Assembly (NCBI GenBank): GCA_947503625.1
Contig: CANNEK010000007.1
Coordinates: forward strand, 1 to 64,000
Direction: 5' to 3'
DNA length: 64,000 bases
From: an uncultured Kordiimonas sp.
GTDB lineage: Bacteria; Pseudomonadota; Alphaproteobacteria; Sphingomonadales; Kordiimonadaceae
Part shown: positions 39,192-47,595 of the stretch, piece by piece
Layout of the letters: each line of letters begins with the position of its first letter
Numbering within the stretch: position 1 is the stretch's first letter
Notes under the pieces: generated by a model
What the model saw: the letters and a program-made list of their open reading frames with translations, nothing else
Database searches by the model: none
What the model was told of the DNA's origin: nothing
Translations under genes and position numbers: made by a program

Positions 39192-41057
39192 ATGAAGATC
39201 TCTCCGTTTACATATGTTTTGCTAATATCAACAATGATATTGCTTGTTTCCTATGTTAGTCGTCAGTCAATCAGTGCGCCAGAATCTCAAGTTGTCTCCT
39301 ATAGTGAGTTCAAGGAGTTGGTTCAGAATGCTCAAATTGGCGAAGTCTATTTTGAAGGTAATCAGGTTGTCGGAACGATTGCATTATCAAACACCGCCGG
39401 TAATGCGACTGAGCTAATTAGTTACTTCGTTACATATTTGCCCAGCCTCAATGACCCAGCGTTCCTGCCTTTGCTGGAAGAAATGAATGTCAAGATCACG
39501 AGTGCCGCCCAAACCGAAAATGGTACGAGCAGCTGGTTTTTTTTAGTGCTTCCCTGGCTGGCTATTATGCTGTTTTACTGGTGGTTCTGGACGCGTATGT
39601 CGCGCGGCGGTGGGCTTGGTGGTCAATTAGGCGACAAAAAGCTCAATGAATTTCTTGCCGGATCATCAAGGCAGCAGGAAAAAGACCGCCCGGCGGTAAC
39701 TTTCGATGATGTGGCCGGACAGGAAAGTGCGAAGCTAGAAATTCAGGAACTTGTCACGTTTCTAAAACATCCTGAACACTATAGCTCTCTTGGTGCCGAA
39801 TCGCCCCACGGTGTTCTGCTTGTTGGCCCACCAGGTACCGGTAAAACGCTACTGGCACGAGCTTTGGCCGGAGAGGCGGGTGTGCCATTTTTCGACATTT
39901 CCGCTTCCGAATTTATAGAGGTGTTCGTTGGTGTTGGCGCATCACGCGTTCGTAAAATGTTTGAAGAAGCAAAAAAAAGGTCTCCAAGTATTATCTTTAT
40001 CGACGAATTAGACGCGATTGGCCGAATGCGCGGGGCTGGTGTTGGTGGTGGACATGATGAACGAGAGCAAACACTCAATCAGATTTTATCTGAAATGGAC
40101 GGTTTTTCCGGCCACGAAGCCGTTATTGTGTTATCGGCAACTAATCGACCCGACGTATTGGATCCAGCCTTGCTGCGCCCCGGCCGTTTTGACCGCCACG
40201 TCACACTAGAACTACCTGACCGCAAGGCCCGCGAGGCTATCCTGAAAGTACATACCAGAAAAGTGCCACTCGCAATCGATGCCAACCTTGCTATGATTGC
40301 TGCGGGAACTCCCGGTTTTTCAGGTGCGGACCTGAAAAACCTTATCAATGAAGCAGCCATGGCAGCAGCCCGCGACGGCGCTAAGGCTGTGTCCATGCAC
40401 CACCTGGAGGACATGAAAGACAAAGTCATGATGGGGAGCGTGCGCAGCCTTGCCATTCAGCCAGATGAACGGCACCGGCTTGCTGTTCATGAGGCAGGCC
40501 ATGCTGCAACAGCCTGGTACCTTCCAAACACCGACCCGATATATAAGGTTACAATCATCCCGCGCGGACGCTCGCTTGGTAGCACCTATATGTTGCCGGA
40601 AGAAGAACGGCATACGCTGCCCGAAGAGTATTTGAAAGACAGATTGGCTGTAATACTGGGCGGACGCATTGCCGAAAAAACCTTTCTCGGTTCATTTTCC
40701 TCGGGTGCTGACGAAGACATAAAAGAAGCAACAAAACTTGCTCGTGCCATGGTCGCCCGTTGGGGAATGAGTGAAGAAATAGGCCCGATAGACCTTAGGC
40801 AATCGGAAGACCACCCATTCCTTGGGCGTGAAATGGCAATGCCACAACATTTTTCCGAAGCTACTGCGCACCAGGTTGATAAGGCGGTTCAAACACTCCT
40901 TAATGAGGCGTCCACGCTGGCACAGAAATGCCTGGAAGCCCATAAAAGCGCAATTGAGGGGTTAATCACGGAACTGGAAACTCATGAATTGCTGGATGAA
41001 CAGGCTATCAGACGCTGTCTGGACAAAGCGCCTGTCCAATTGACCCCGATTAAATGA
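39192..41057 (+). CDS. ftsH: ATP-dependent membrane metalloprotease FtsH
   Basis: The 621-residue membrane protease has an N-terminal membrane segment, a periplasmic domain, a second membrane segment ([20 protein letters not shown]), an AAA+ module with Walker A GPPGTGKT, Walker [12 protein letters not shown] and second region of homology, then the zinc protease motif HEAGH and the third ligand Asp in GADEDIKEA. The ATG at 39192 follows AAGGAGA and gives the normal N-terminus. Given the FNR boxes and stress neighbours it is probably an accessory, low-oxygen-induced paralogue rather than the housekeeping copy. Confidence 0.94.
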   Translation: MKISPFTYVLLISTMILLVSYVSRQSISAPESQVVSYSEFKELVQNAQIGEVYFEGNQVVGTIALSNTAGNATELISYFVTYLPSLNDPAFLPLLEEMNVKITSAAQTENGTSSWFFLVLPWLAIMLFYWWFWTRMSRGGGLGGQLGDKKLNEFLAGSSRQQEKDRPAVTFDDVAGQESAKLEIQELVTFLKHPEHYSSLGAESPHGVLLVGPPGTGKTLLARALAGEAGVPFFDISASEFIEVFVGVGASRVRKMFEEAKKRSPSIIFIDELDAIGRMRGAGVGGGHDEREQTLNQILSEMDGFSGHEAVIVLSATNRPDVLDPALLRPGRFDRHVTLELPDRKAREAILKVHTRKVPLAIDANLAMIAAGTPGFSGADLKNLINEAAMAAARDGAKAVSMHHLEDMKDKVMMGSVRSLAIQPDERHRLAVHEAGHAATAWYLPNTDPIYKVTIIPRGRSLGSTYMLPEEERHTLPEEYLKDRLAVILGGRIAEKTFLGSFSSGADEDIKEATKLARAMVARWGMSEEIGPIDLRQSEDHPFLGREMAMPQHFSEATAHQVDKAVQTLLNEASTLAQKCLEAHKSAIEGLITELETHELLDEQAIRRCLDKAPVQLTPIK

Positions 41058-41140
41058 CAATGCCTGCAGGCAACCGACAAATTTATTCCCTGTTAAATTG
41101 CGTAACAGGTGTTGCAAATCATTGAATACCGGCGAGCTTT

Positions 41141-41590
41141 CTACCGCAGGGAAGAAACTGTTGGTGGCAAGCTTTCTGCTCTGCTAACAGCTGCAACAAC
41201 CTCACCGGACAAATGGTGTGAAAGATTGTTGGAGATATCGCCGAGCGATAGCACGCCCACCACACTGCCGTTCCCGTTACCCAAAACAGGGAGGCGTCTC
41301 ACTTGGTTTTTTTCCATCAAACGCACAGCATCTTCCACATGTTCTTCTTCGACACACCAAATAACATCTCGTGACATCACATCTTCAACCGTCATGTCCT
41401 TGACATCAAGGCCCGATACGAGGCCCCGACACGTGACGTCGCGATCAGTGACAATGCCTTGAAGGCGCTCATCATTCTCAACCAGAAGACACCCGATATC
41501 ATTGTCACGCATTTTGCGTGCCGCGTCGACAAGCGATGTAGCGGAAGAGACGGAGATTTTGCGGTCAGACATTATTTCTTTTACTAACAT
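41141..41590 (-). CDS. CBS-domain-pair protein
   Basis: The 149-residue protein is made of two CBS motifs (residues about 5-60 and 70-125), with VKEIMSDRKISVSSATSLVD and MSRDVIWCVEEEHVEDAVRL and the GIVTDRDVTCR nucleotide-site segment. The start follows GGAGG. CBS pairs bind adenine nucleotides and sense energy charge. It lies in the stress cluster behind an FNR-like box. Confidence 0.9.
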   Translation of the reverse strand: MLVKEIMSDRKISVSSATSLVDAARKMRDNDIGCLLVENDERLQGIVTDRDVTCRGLVSGLDVKDMTVEDVMSRDVIWCVEEEHVEDAVRLMEKNQVRRLPVLGNGNGSVVGVLSLGDISNNLSHHLSGEVVAAVSRAESLPPTVSSLR

Positions 41591-41663
41591 GGCCTTGTTT
41601 CCTCCAAAGGGTCGTTTGAATTGAAATAAAACCAATAGTTGACTGATTTTGCCGCTCTCTGCT

Positions 41664-41677
41664 GTGATTGGAATCAA
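41664..41677. promoter_or_regulatory. FNR-like box before CBS gene
   Basis: On the minus strand the sequence is TTGATTCCAATCAC, one base from TTGAT-N4-ATCAA. It lies 73 bp before the CBS gene start. Confidence 0.65.
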
Positions 41678-41705
41678 TAATGATGCTGTTAAATCGGATA
41701 GATGA

Positions 41706-42164
41706 TCAGGGCAATTCTTCCATCTTGGATAATCGCTCTCTAAGTTTCGTTTCCGGCATATTGATAAGGTTTTTAGCGTATTCTGCCGTTACTTTTTTCA
41801 TCGTTTTTGTACTGAATTCTGATTTTATCATTGCCATTGTTTTGGGCAGGGCCACTAGAATTAGTTTATCCAGTTCTTCATTTTCCGCGGCGTGGTTAAT
41901 TTCGCGGCTTACTTCTTTCAGGAAAGCGCGGCTTTCCTGCTCGGGAAAATCAGCATGATCTTCATAGGCGTGACGACTGCCCGAACCTGCGACCTGGCCG
42001 CGACCTGGCCGGTCAGTGCCCTGGTCATGTTGAAATTCACGTGCTTCAGGGTGCTCAAGTGCTAAATGTTCCTGCATGGCACCATTGACATAGTGGCGTG
42101 TATAAATTTTCACATGGGCACGGTCAGCGAATAAAATCCATTCACGATTTTTACGGGTGCGCAT
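41706..42164 (-). CDS. Host-attachment-like protein (baeRF family)
   Basis: The 152-residue protein starts at MRTRKNREWILFADRAHVKI, the conserved beginning of the proteobacterial host attachment protein family, which is related to archaeal release-factor-like folds. The C-terminal half has KLILVALPKTMAMIKSEFST. The ATG follows CGGAG at good spacing. The family often sits in stress or low-oxygen gene sets; its biochemical role is unknown. Confidence 0.83.
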   Translation of the reverse strand: MRTRKNREWILFADRAHVKIYTRHYVNGAMQEHLALEHPEAREFQHDQGTDRPGRGQVAGSGSRHAYEDHADFPEQESRAFLKEVSREINHAAENEELDKLILVALPKTMAMIKSEFSTKTMKKVTAEYAKNLINMPETKLRERLSKMEELP

Positions 42165-42228
42165 ATATTTTACTCCGCTGGAAGGGATATTCATTTCCCT
42201 TTTCTAAAGTGCGGATCAATTCCAGACA

Positions 42229-42242
42229 TTGATTACTGTCAA
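42229..42242. promoter_or_regulatory. FNR-like box in divergent promoter
   Basis: TTGATTACTGTCAA lies between the host-attachment-like gene and the response regulator gene. It fits TTGAT-N4-GTCAA, a common FixK/FNR variant. Confidence 0.65.
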
Positions 42243-42348
42243 ATTTTAGCCTGATATCGGCACAGGTCTACTTTAGGCTATGTAGGGCACATGGAGTATG
42301 GTACGATTTGGCCTTGTGATTGGGGTTTTTACTACTTATTGGTGAAAA

Positions 42349-43089
42349 ATGAGTCGAGTATTAGTCTTAGATGATGATCCTCGCATTCGTCAGATGCTGC
42401 AACGCTATCTGACCGGTGAGGGCTATACTGTTGCCTTGGCCGGTACGCTCCAGCAGGCGCACCAGGCTTTTGCTCAACAATCTATCAATCTGGTACTTCT
42501 TGACCTTAAACTTGGTTCCGAAAATGGGCTGGATTTCGCGCGGGCAATCAGGGCAACTGATAGACGAACCCCCATCATCATTCTTTCCAGCAAGGACGAC
42601 GTTGTCGATAAGGTTGTGGGCCTTGAAGTGGGTGCTGATGATTATATCGCCAAACCTTTTCATCTGCGCGAATTGTTGGCACGGATAAGGACGGCAGTGC
42701 GCCGCGTGGAAGTGGATTTCATCGATGAAAGCCTTTTACCTGTAGGACCATCCCGCAGCGACAATGTATCTTTCGGGAACTGGCGCATGGCACGCGCCAG
42801 TCGCCTGGTGACAAACCATCTTGGACAAGAGCTACCCCTGACTTCAAAGGAATATAAGCTTTTGGATGTTTTTGTAGAGCGACCGCGACGGGTATTAAGC
42901 CGAGATCATCTCATAAATGAAGTCTCCGGGCGCACATGGAATGCCTATGACCGCAGTATTGATACCCAAATCCGACGCTTGCGTAAAAAGATCGAGGAAG
43001 ACCCCGGCAATCCGAAACTCATTAAAACAGTACGTGGTGAAGGCTATATGTTTTCTGCCGATGTTCATGTGGGATCAGATTTGTCATAA
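42349..43089 (+). CDS. OmpR/PhoB-family response regulator
   Basis: The 246-residue protein has a receiver domain with acidic pocket LDDD, phosphoryl Asp in LLDLKLGSENG and Lys in AKPFHLRE, followed by a C-terminal winged helix ending in LRKKIEEDPGNPKLIKTVRG EGYMF-type wing. It lies just upstream of a hybrid PAS kinase and could be its partner. Its DNA target is not known. Confidence 0.94.
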   Translation: MSRVLVLDDDPRIRQMLQRYLTGEGYTVALAGTLQQAHQAFAQQSINLVLLDLKLGSENGLDFARAIRATDRRTPIIILSSKDDVVDKVVGLEVGADDYIAKPFHLRELLARIRTAVRRVEVDFIDESLLPVGPSRSDNVSFGNWRMARASRLVTNHLGQELPLTSKEYKLLDVFVERPRRVLSRDHLINEVSGRTWNAYDRSIDTQIRRLRKKIEEDPGNPKLIKTVRGEGYMFSADVHVGSDLS

Positions 43090-43108
43090 GATACGATTTG
43101 CTGTGACA

Positions 43109-43122
43109 TTGATCATAATCAT
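43109..43122. promoter_or_regulatory. FNR-like box before histidine kinase gene
   Basis: TTGATCATAATCAT differs from the consensus only at the last base. It lies 110 bp before the proposed kinase start. Confidence 0.65.
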
Positions 43123-43231
43123 ACTTCCATGAAGTAAACTCAGTATAATTTCAGGCAAATCTTGATTATTCGCCACACCAAAAGTCAACGCCAAAATGAG
43201 TTAGGCTTTCATGGAAACAGGAGGTTGCGGC

Positions 43232-44806
43232 GTGTCCGGTAAAACAAAGGCCACCTCAAGCGAGGAGGAAGGCCTCTATGAACATGAGAGCGCGGTAAAA
43301 GAAGCTAAATGGCGCGCTTTAATTGATGGGGTTTCAGACGCTATCCTGATTATTGATGAGATTGGAATTATTCAAGAGGTAAACCCGGCAACAACACAGT
43401 TATTTGGCTATGCGCCAGAGGAACTCATCGATCAAAATATCTCTATCGTGATGTCCCCACCTTATCGGAATCAGTATGAGAGTTATATAAAACACTATCT
43501 GGAAACCGGCGAAAAACATATTATTGGTCGCCGACGCGAAACGACCGCCATGCGCAAAGACGGCACAGTTTTCCCTGTTACCCTGTCGGTTAGCGAAGCA
43601 AAGTACGATGGTGTGCGGCTTTTTGTCGGCATCATTCATGACCTTAGCGATATAAAATCCAACGAAGAAATGCTGTTTCAGGCGCAAAAGTATGAGGCGA
43701 TTGCTCAACTGACAGCAGGTATTGCCCATGATTTCAACAATTTATTGACCGTCGTTCAAGGAAATTTGGAGATGTTGGTCGCGCACGTCTCCAGTGACGT
43801 CGGGGGTGAAGTTTTGACAGAAGTATTGGATGCCATCGACGACGGTAGTCATATGGTTAAGCAGTTACTTGCGTTTGGCCGCAAGCAGGTATTAAAGCCT
43901 GATGTTGTTAGTGTTAATGGCCTGGTTCGAGATACTTTGCGCCTTCTAAGACGGACCATAACCGAAACCGTAGAAATTCAGGATACGCTTGCAAGAGAAC
44001 TTCCAATGGTGAAAGTGGATCCTATCCAACTCGAAAATGCTTTAATGAATCTGGTAATTAATGCCCGTGATGCGATGTCAGAAAAGGGTCAGATTTTAAT
44101 TGAAACAAGTGTGGTATCTGCTGCAGATTTGCCGCCGTACTTACCAGCTAGAAGCATACACGATTCATACGTTTGCATATCGGTACAAGACGATGGTGCG
44201 GGCATGTCCAAAGAGGTTCTGGATCACGCTTTTGAGCCTTTTTTTTCAACAAAAAAAGCTAATGAAGGCTCCGGCCTTGGCCTTAGCATGGTGCAGGGCT
44301 TTATAAAACAATCAGGCGGCGAGGTTTACATTGAAAGTCAGCTTGATCGCGGCACGACTGTATCACTTTACCTGCCATGTTATGAGGAAAATAATAAAGC
44401 GTCGTCTGATGCGTCCCCTAATGGCAGAAGCTATGGAATGGGCAATGGTGAATTGATCCTGATCGTTGAGGACGACCCGCGAGTACTGCGGGTAAACACA
44501 CAGCGCCTTGAAAAATTAGGCTATGGGGTACTACAGGCAAAAAATGGCAAGCGGGCGCTTGAGGTGCTGGCCACCAACCCCTCCGTCGCCCTCTTGTTTT
44601 CAGACATTGCAATGCCGGGTGGTATGCGTGGCCCTGAACTGGCAGTTCAGGCATGCCGCCTGTTACCTCACCTCAAAGTTCTTTTGACCACAGGATATGC
44701 CGCGGAACAAGCCACCTCTGCCCCACCATGCTATAAGATTTTAACGAAACCTTATAGCATGGCGCAGCTTGCCAAATCCATGCGAGAGGTGCTGAGCGAA
44801 AAATAG
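43232..44806 (+). CDS. FixL-like PAS hybrid sensor histidine kinase
   Basis: The 524-residue protein has a PAS domain (residues about 20-135), HisKA with phospho-His in AGIAHDFNNLLT, HATPase (NALMNLVINARDAM; GSGLGLSM) and a C-terminal receiver (Asp in LLFSDIAMP, Lys in LTKPYS). The PAS is very like the FixL oxygen sensor (MSPPYRNQYESYI, ETGEKHIIGRRRE). However, the haem-ligand His of FixL (YRSRHDSYI) is Tyr here. GTG 43232 behind AGGAGG is a better start than ATG 43211. No membrane segment is seen, so it is cytoplasmic. Confidence 0.9.
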   Translation: MSGKTKATSSEEEGLYEHESAVKEAKWRALIDGVSDAILIIDEIGIIQEVNPATTQLFGYAPEELIDQNISIVMSPPYRNQYESYIKHYLETGEKHIIGRRRETTAMRKDGTVFPVTLSVSEAKYDGVRLFVGIIHDLSDIKSNEEMLFQAQKYEAIAQLTAGIAHDFNNLLTVVQGNLEMLVAHVSSDVGGEVLTEVLDAIDDGSHMVKQLLAFGRKQVLKPDVVSVNGLVRDTLRLLRRTITETVEIQDTLARELPMVKVDPIQLENALMNLVINARDAMSEKGQILIETSVVSAADLPPYLPARSIHDSYVCISVQDDGAGMSKEVLDHAFEPFFSTKKANEGSGLGLSMVQGFIKQSGGEVYIESQLDRGTTVSLYLPCYEENNKASSDASPNGRSYGMGNGELILIVEDDPRVLRVNTQRLEKLGYGVLQAKNGKRALEVLATNPSVALLFSDIAMPGGMRGPELAVQACRLLPHLKVLLTTGYAAEQATSAPPCYKILTKPYSMAQLAKSMREVLSEK

Positions 44807-44821
44807 TCATGAAGCAGATGC

Positions 44822-45532
44822 TTAGTGAAATACGCTCGATTGCGCCACACGCTGCAGCGATGATAGATCCAGAACGGTGATCTCATGGCTGTTTTTTGCC
44901 GTAATGATAGCTTGACGCTTGAAGTGACTAAGAACACGACAAACGGTTTCCTGTGTCAGTCCCAAATAGTCTGAAATATCAACACGGGACATTGGCAATT
45001 CAATAACATGATCGGCAAATCCCATGTCCACGCGCTTGTTGTGATAGTCCAGCAGGAAAGTTGCTATTCGTTCTTTAGGGCGCTTCCGCCCTAGTGAAAT
45101 CATATGCTCTATATGTTTTTCCAGCTCACAATGAATACGGTTAAACACAAGTTTTCTCAGGTCATCGGACTGCCCCATGACAGTATGCAATTGTGTGATT
45201 GGATAGCACAATATGGTTGCCTGAGTAACAGCCTCTATTGAATAGAACGCTGCAAATTCAACGGGTAAACCAATGATGTCGCCGACACTAAAGAATCCAA
45301 TAATTTGGCGTCTGCCATCAGTGAGAAGTTTTGATGTTTTCACAGTGCCTGAAACAACTTCATACACATGCTTTACCTTGTCTTCTTCATGCATGAGAGT
45401 GCTGTTTTTGGAAAGTTTGCGTTTTACACTACATAGCGCCAGCATTTGTTTTGGGTTTGCAGCATATGCAGCAGAAGCCAATATACCTTCAGATTGACCA
45501 AAGCAATTTTGTATTGGACTAGCAGTATTCAT
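44822..45532 (-). CDS. Crp/Fnr-family regulator (FNR/FixK type)
   Basis: The 236-residue protein has an N-terminal cyclic-nucleotide-type sensor barrel, a long dimer helix and a helix-turn-helix MSRVDISDYLGLTQETVCRV with Glu and Arg in the FNR-type recognition helix. The N-terminus lacks the tight cysteine cluster of classical FNR, with only scattered Cys, so direct oxygen sensing by a 4Fe-4S cluster is doubtful. The ATG follows AGGGG. It is the best candidate to bind the TTGAT-N4-ATCAA boxes across this block. Confidence 0.92.
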   Translation of the reverse strand: MNTASPIQNCFGQSEGILASAAYAANPKQMLALCSVKRKLSKNSTLMHEEDKVKHVYEVVSGTVKTSKLLTDGRRQIIGFFSVGDIIGLPVEFAAFYSIEAVTQATILCYPITQLHTVMGQSDDLRKLVFNRIHCELEKHIEHMISLGRKRPKERIATFLLDYHNKRVDMGFADHVIELPMSRVDISDYLGLTQETVCRVLSHFKRQAIITAKNSHEITVLDLSSLQRVAQSSVFH

Positions 45533-45636
45533 GAAATGACCCCTATCGTTCACAGTTGCCTGTATGAAAATGAATTCGGTAACGAAGGGATACTGTCAGG
45601 TCATCGTAGCTATGGTATGCCAAGCTTGTAACAGTC

Positions 45637-45663
45637 TGTGACAAACTGCGACACTGTATGACA
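45637..45663 (+). repeat. Three phased TGNGACA repeats upstream of the Crp/Fnr gene
   Basis: TGTGACA (45637), TGCGACA (45647) and TATGACA (45657) are spaced exactly 10 bp apart, about 105-130 bp before the regulator start. They lie on one helix face and may bind a regulator cooperatively. Confidence 0.45.
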
Positions 45664-45737
45664 CGGTCATTCTAACTATGAGTCAGGCTGCAAACCCGGC
45701 CCTGCCTACAGCTCTTATTATCCGGTACTGACAGGCG

Positions 45738-46559
45738 TCAGTTGCAAATAAACAGCGGAATATCGGATTTTTGCAATATCTCACGTGTCACGCCACCAAA
45801 AATAAACTCCTGCAAGCGCATGTGCCCGTATGCACCCATCACGATAAACTCGGCTTTGTGTGAATGTGCAACATCAAGCAACTCTTCCGTGATCGTACCG
45901 TTTGGTATACGGCTAAGAGCGTCTACCTGGAGGCCGTGTCGAACAAGGTAAGGTACCATATCTGCCGCTGGAAGTTCTTTCGGATTGTCCTCACCAACTT
46001 CGACAACGATAACTTTTGATGCTGCTTTTAACATAGGCAAAGCATGTCTGACTGAATGCGCCGCTTCCAGAGAGCCATCCCATGCAATGATTGCTGGCTT
46101 GGAACCAAGCGGGGCTGAACATTTGGTTGGCAACGCGAGCACAGGTAAACCATTTGCAATCGTTACATCGCTGGCGAGTGCCCATGCGTTTTTTCCGCTC
46201 GGTAGTTCACGATTATCGGTGCTGATGATTGTTAAATCGGTTTTACGAGCCTGTTCACCCAAAATAGTGCCAGCGTTACCTGTCTCTTCTGCCCATTCCC
46301 ACGTTGGGCCGGGGTCTGGCCAGTGAACTTCAAATGTGTGCCGTGTATCTTTTCTTATTTCAGTCCATTGTTCCATCACTGTGTTGATGCTGCCGTCAGC
46401 TACAAAATAGCCTTGTGAATATGGAATGTAATTGCTCAAAAGTGGCGTGATGTGACTTGCTATCACATGTGACCCGTATTTCTCAGCTATTGCCAAAACT
46501 ACCGCAATATGATTGCTGAGATGTTCGCCATGTTCGACATTAAAAAGAAGTGTTTTCAT
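45738..46559 (-). CDS. Tandem universal stress protein (UspA family)
   Basis: The 273-residue protein contains two Usp domains. The second ends in the nucleotide-binding loop MGAYGHMRLQEFIFGGVTRE, and the first is degenerate. The start MKTLLFNVEHGEHLSNHIAV follows AAAGGA. Tandem UspA proteins bind ATP and aid survival during growth arrest and anoxia. An FNR-like box lies 60 bp upstream. Confidence 0.92.
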   Translation of the reverse strand: MKTLLFNVEHGEHLSNHIAVVLAIAEKYGSHVIASHITPLLSNYIPYSQGYFVADGSINTVMEQWTEIRKDTRHTFEVHWPDPGPTWEWAEETGNAGTILGEQARKTDLTIISTDNRELPSGKNAWALASDVTIANGLPVLALPTKCSAPLGSKPAIIAWDGSLEAAHSVRHALPMLKAASKVIVVEVGEDNPKELPAADMVPYLVRHGLQVDALSRIPNGTITEELLDVAHSHKAEFIVMGAYGHMRLQEFIFGGVTREILQKSDIPLFICN

Positions 46560-46618
46560 TGGCCAATCCTTTCTTTGCTTGCGCATACGATCAATGAACC
46601 TCCCGTATTTGCGTTGTT

Positions 46619-46632
46619 TTGATCAAAGTCAT
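46619..46632. promoter_or_regulatory. FNR-like box before uspA-like gene
   Basis: TTGATCAAAGTCAT lies upstream of the UspA gene. It differs from TTGAT-N4-GTCAA at the final base. Confidence 0.6.
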
Positions 46633-46704
46633 GATTGGTCATAAATACCGATTATCGGGAAGAAACCGCAGGCTAGCGGGATTTTTGATTTAATCACAAC
46701 GACA

Positions 46705-46718
46705 TTGATCACACGCAA
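46705..46718. promoter_or_regulatory. Weak FNR-like box before the formylglutamate amidohydrolase-like gene
   Basis: TTGATCACACGCAA has a perfect left half and a poor right half. A second imperfect palindrome, TTGATTTAATCAC, lies just upstream at 46685-46697. They are in the divergent region between UspA and the three-gene operon. Confidence 0.4.
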
Positions 46719-46776
46719 TGTAATGCGCCGTGTGCTTGCCATAGTGGAGGGAAGTTAACTACAGGCGAACATCGCT

Positions 46777-47595
46777 ATGCATACAGAGACCAATAGTTGT
46801 GAATGGTATGATGGCAATGGTCCGGTTATTGGTATTGCCTTGCATGCGGGCCATGCAATACGCCCTGATTTGCAGCCGATTTTAGCTCTTGATGAAGAAA
46901 CAAGACTACGTGAGGAAGACCCATACACAGACCAATGGGCCCGGTGTTGTGATGCGTGGGTTGTTGTCAATCGTTCACGTTTTGAACTGGATTTAAACCG
47001 ACCACAAGACCAGGCTATATACTGCACGCCTGACCAAAGCTGGGGTCTTAAGGTTTGGTCTACTGCTTACCCGGCTCAATTATTAGCTGAAATTTGCAAA
47101 GAACATACGCGTTTTTATCATGAGTTGGACCAGTATCTGGAGAATTTTGTCTATCGTTTCGGCACCTTTGTTATTCTGGACATGCACAGCTACAATCATC
47201 GACGGGCAGGCCCAGGCGCTGCGCCGGAAAGCCCAGCGGACAACCCTGGCCTTAATGTTGGTACAGGCAGTCTGGACCGTAGCTATTGGGCGCCGCTCAT
47301 CGACGGATTTATTGATGATATGCGTGGTTCAGTCTATCGCGGAAGGCCCATGGATGTGCGCGAAAATGTAAAATTCCGCGGTCGATATTTAGCAGAACAT
47401 GTTCATCGCAAGTTTCCCGGCGTGGGCTGTGTGCTGGCGCTTGAATTCAAAAAGACATTTATGGATGAATGGACTGGCATACCTGACATGGACGCCGTCG
47501 CTGAAATAGAAAGTGCGCTACGGTTTTCGATCACCGGCCTTCAAAATAGCCTGATCACGCATTATGGCAGTTTTAGGCGCAAAAATGTCGGATAG
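46777..47595 (+). CDS. N-formylglutamate amidohydrolase family protein
   Basis: The 272-residue zinc-amidohydrolase-like protein has a conserved start (GPVIGIALHAGHAIRPDL, zinc His), VVNRSRFELDLNRP, FVILDMHSYNHRR with Asp-x-His, and Glu in ALEFKK. HutG-type relatives release formate from N-formylglutamate, but no histidine-degradation genes are near. Instead it overlaps the QEGLA metallopeptidase gene by 11 bases and is followed by an ATP-grasp gene. Its real substrate is probably a small peptide or amide used with those two. Confidence 0.9.
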   Translation: MHTETNSCEWYDGNGPVIGIALHAGHAIRPDLQPILALDEETRLREEDPYTDQWARCCDAWVVVNRSRFELDLNRPQDQAIYCTPDQSWGLKVWSTAYPAQLLAEICKEHTRFYHELDQYLENFVYRFGTFVILDMHSYNHRRAGPGAAPESPADNPGLNVGTGSLDRSYWAPLIDGFIDDMRGSVYRGRPMDVRENVKFRGRYLAEHVHRKFPGVGCVLALEFKKTFMDEWTGIPDMDAVAEIESALRFSITGLQNSLITHYGSFRRKNVG

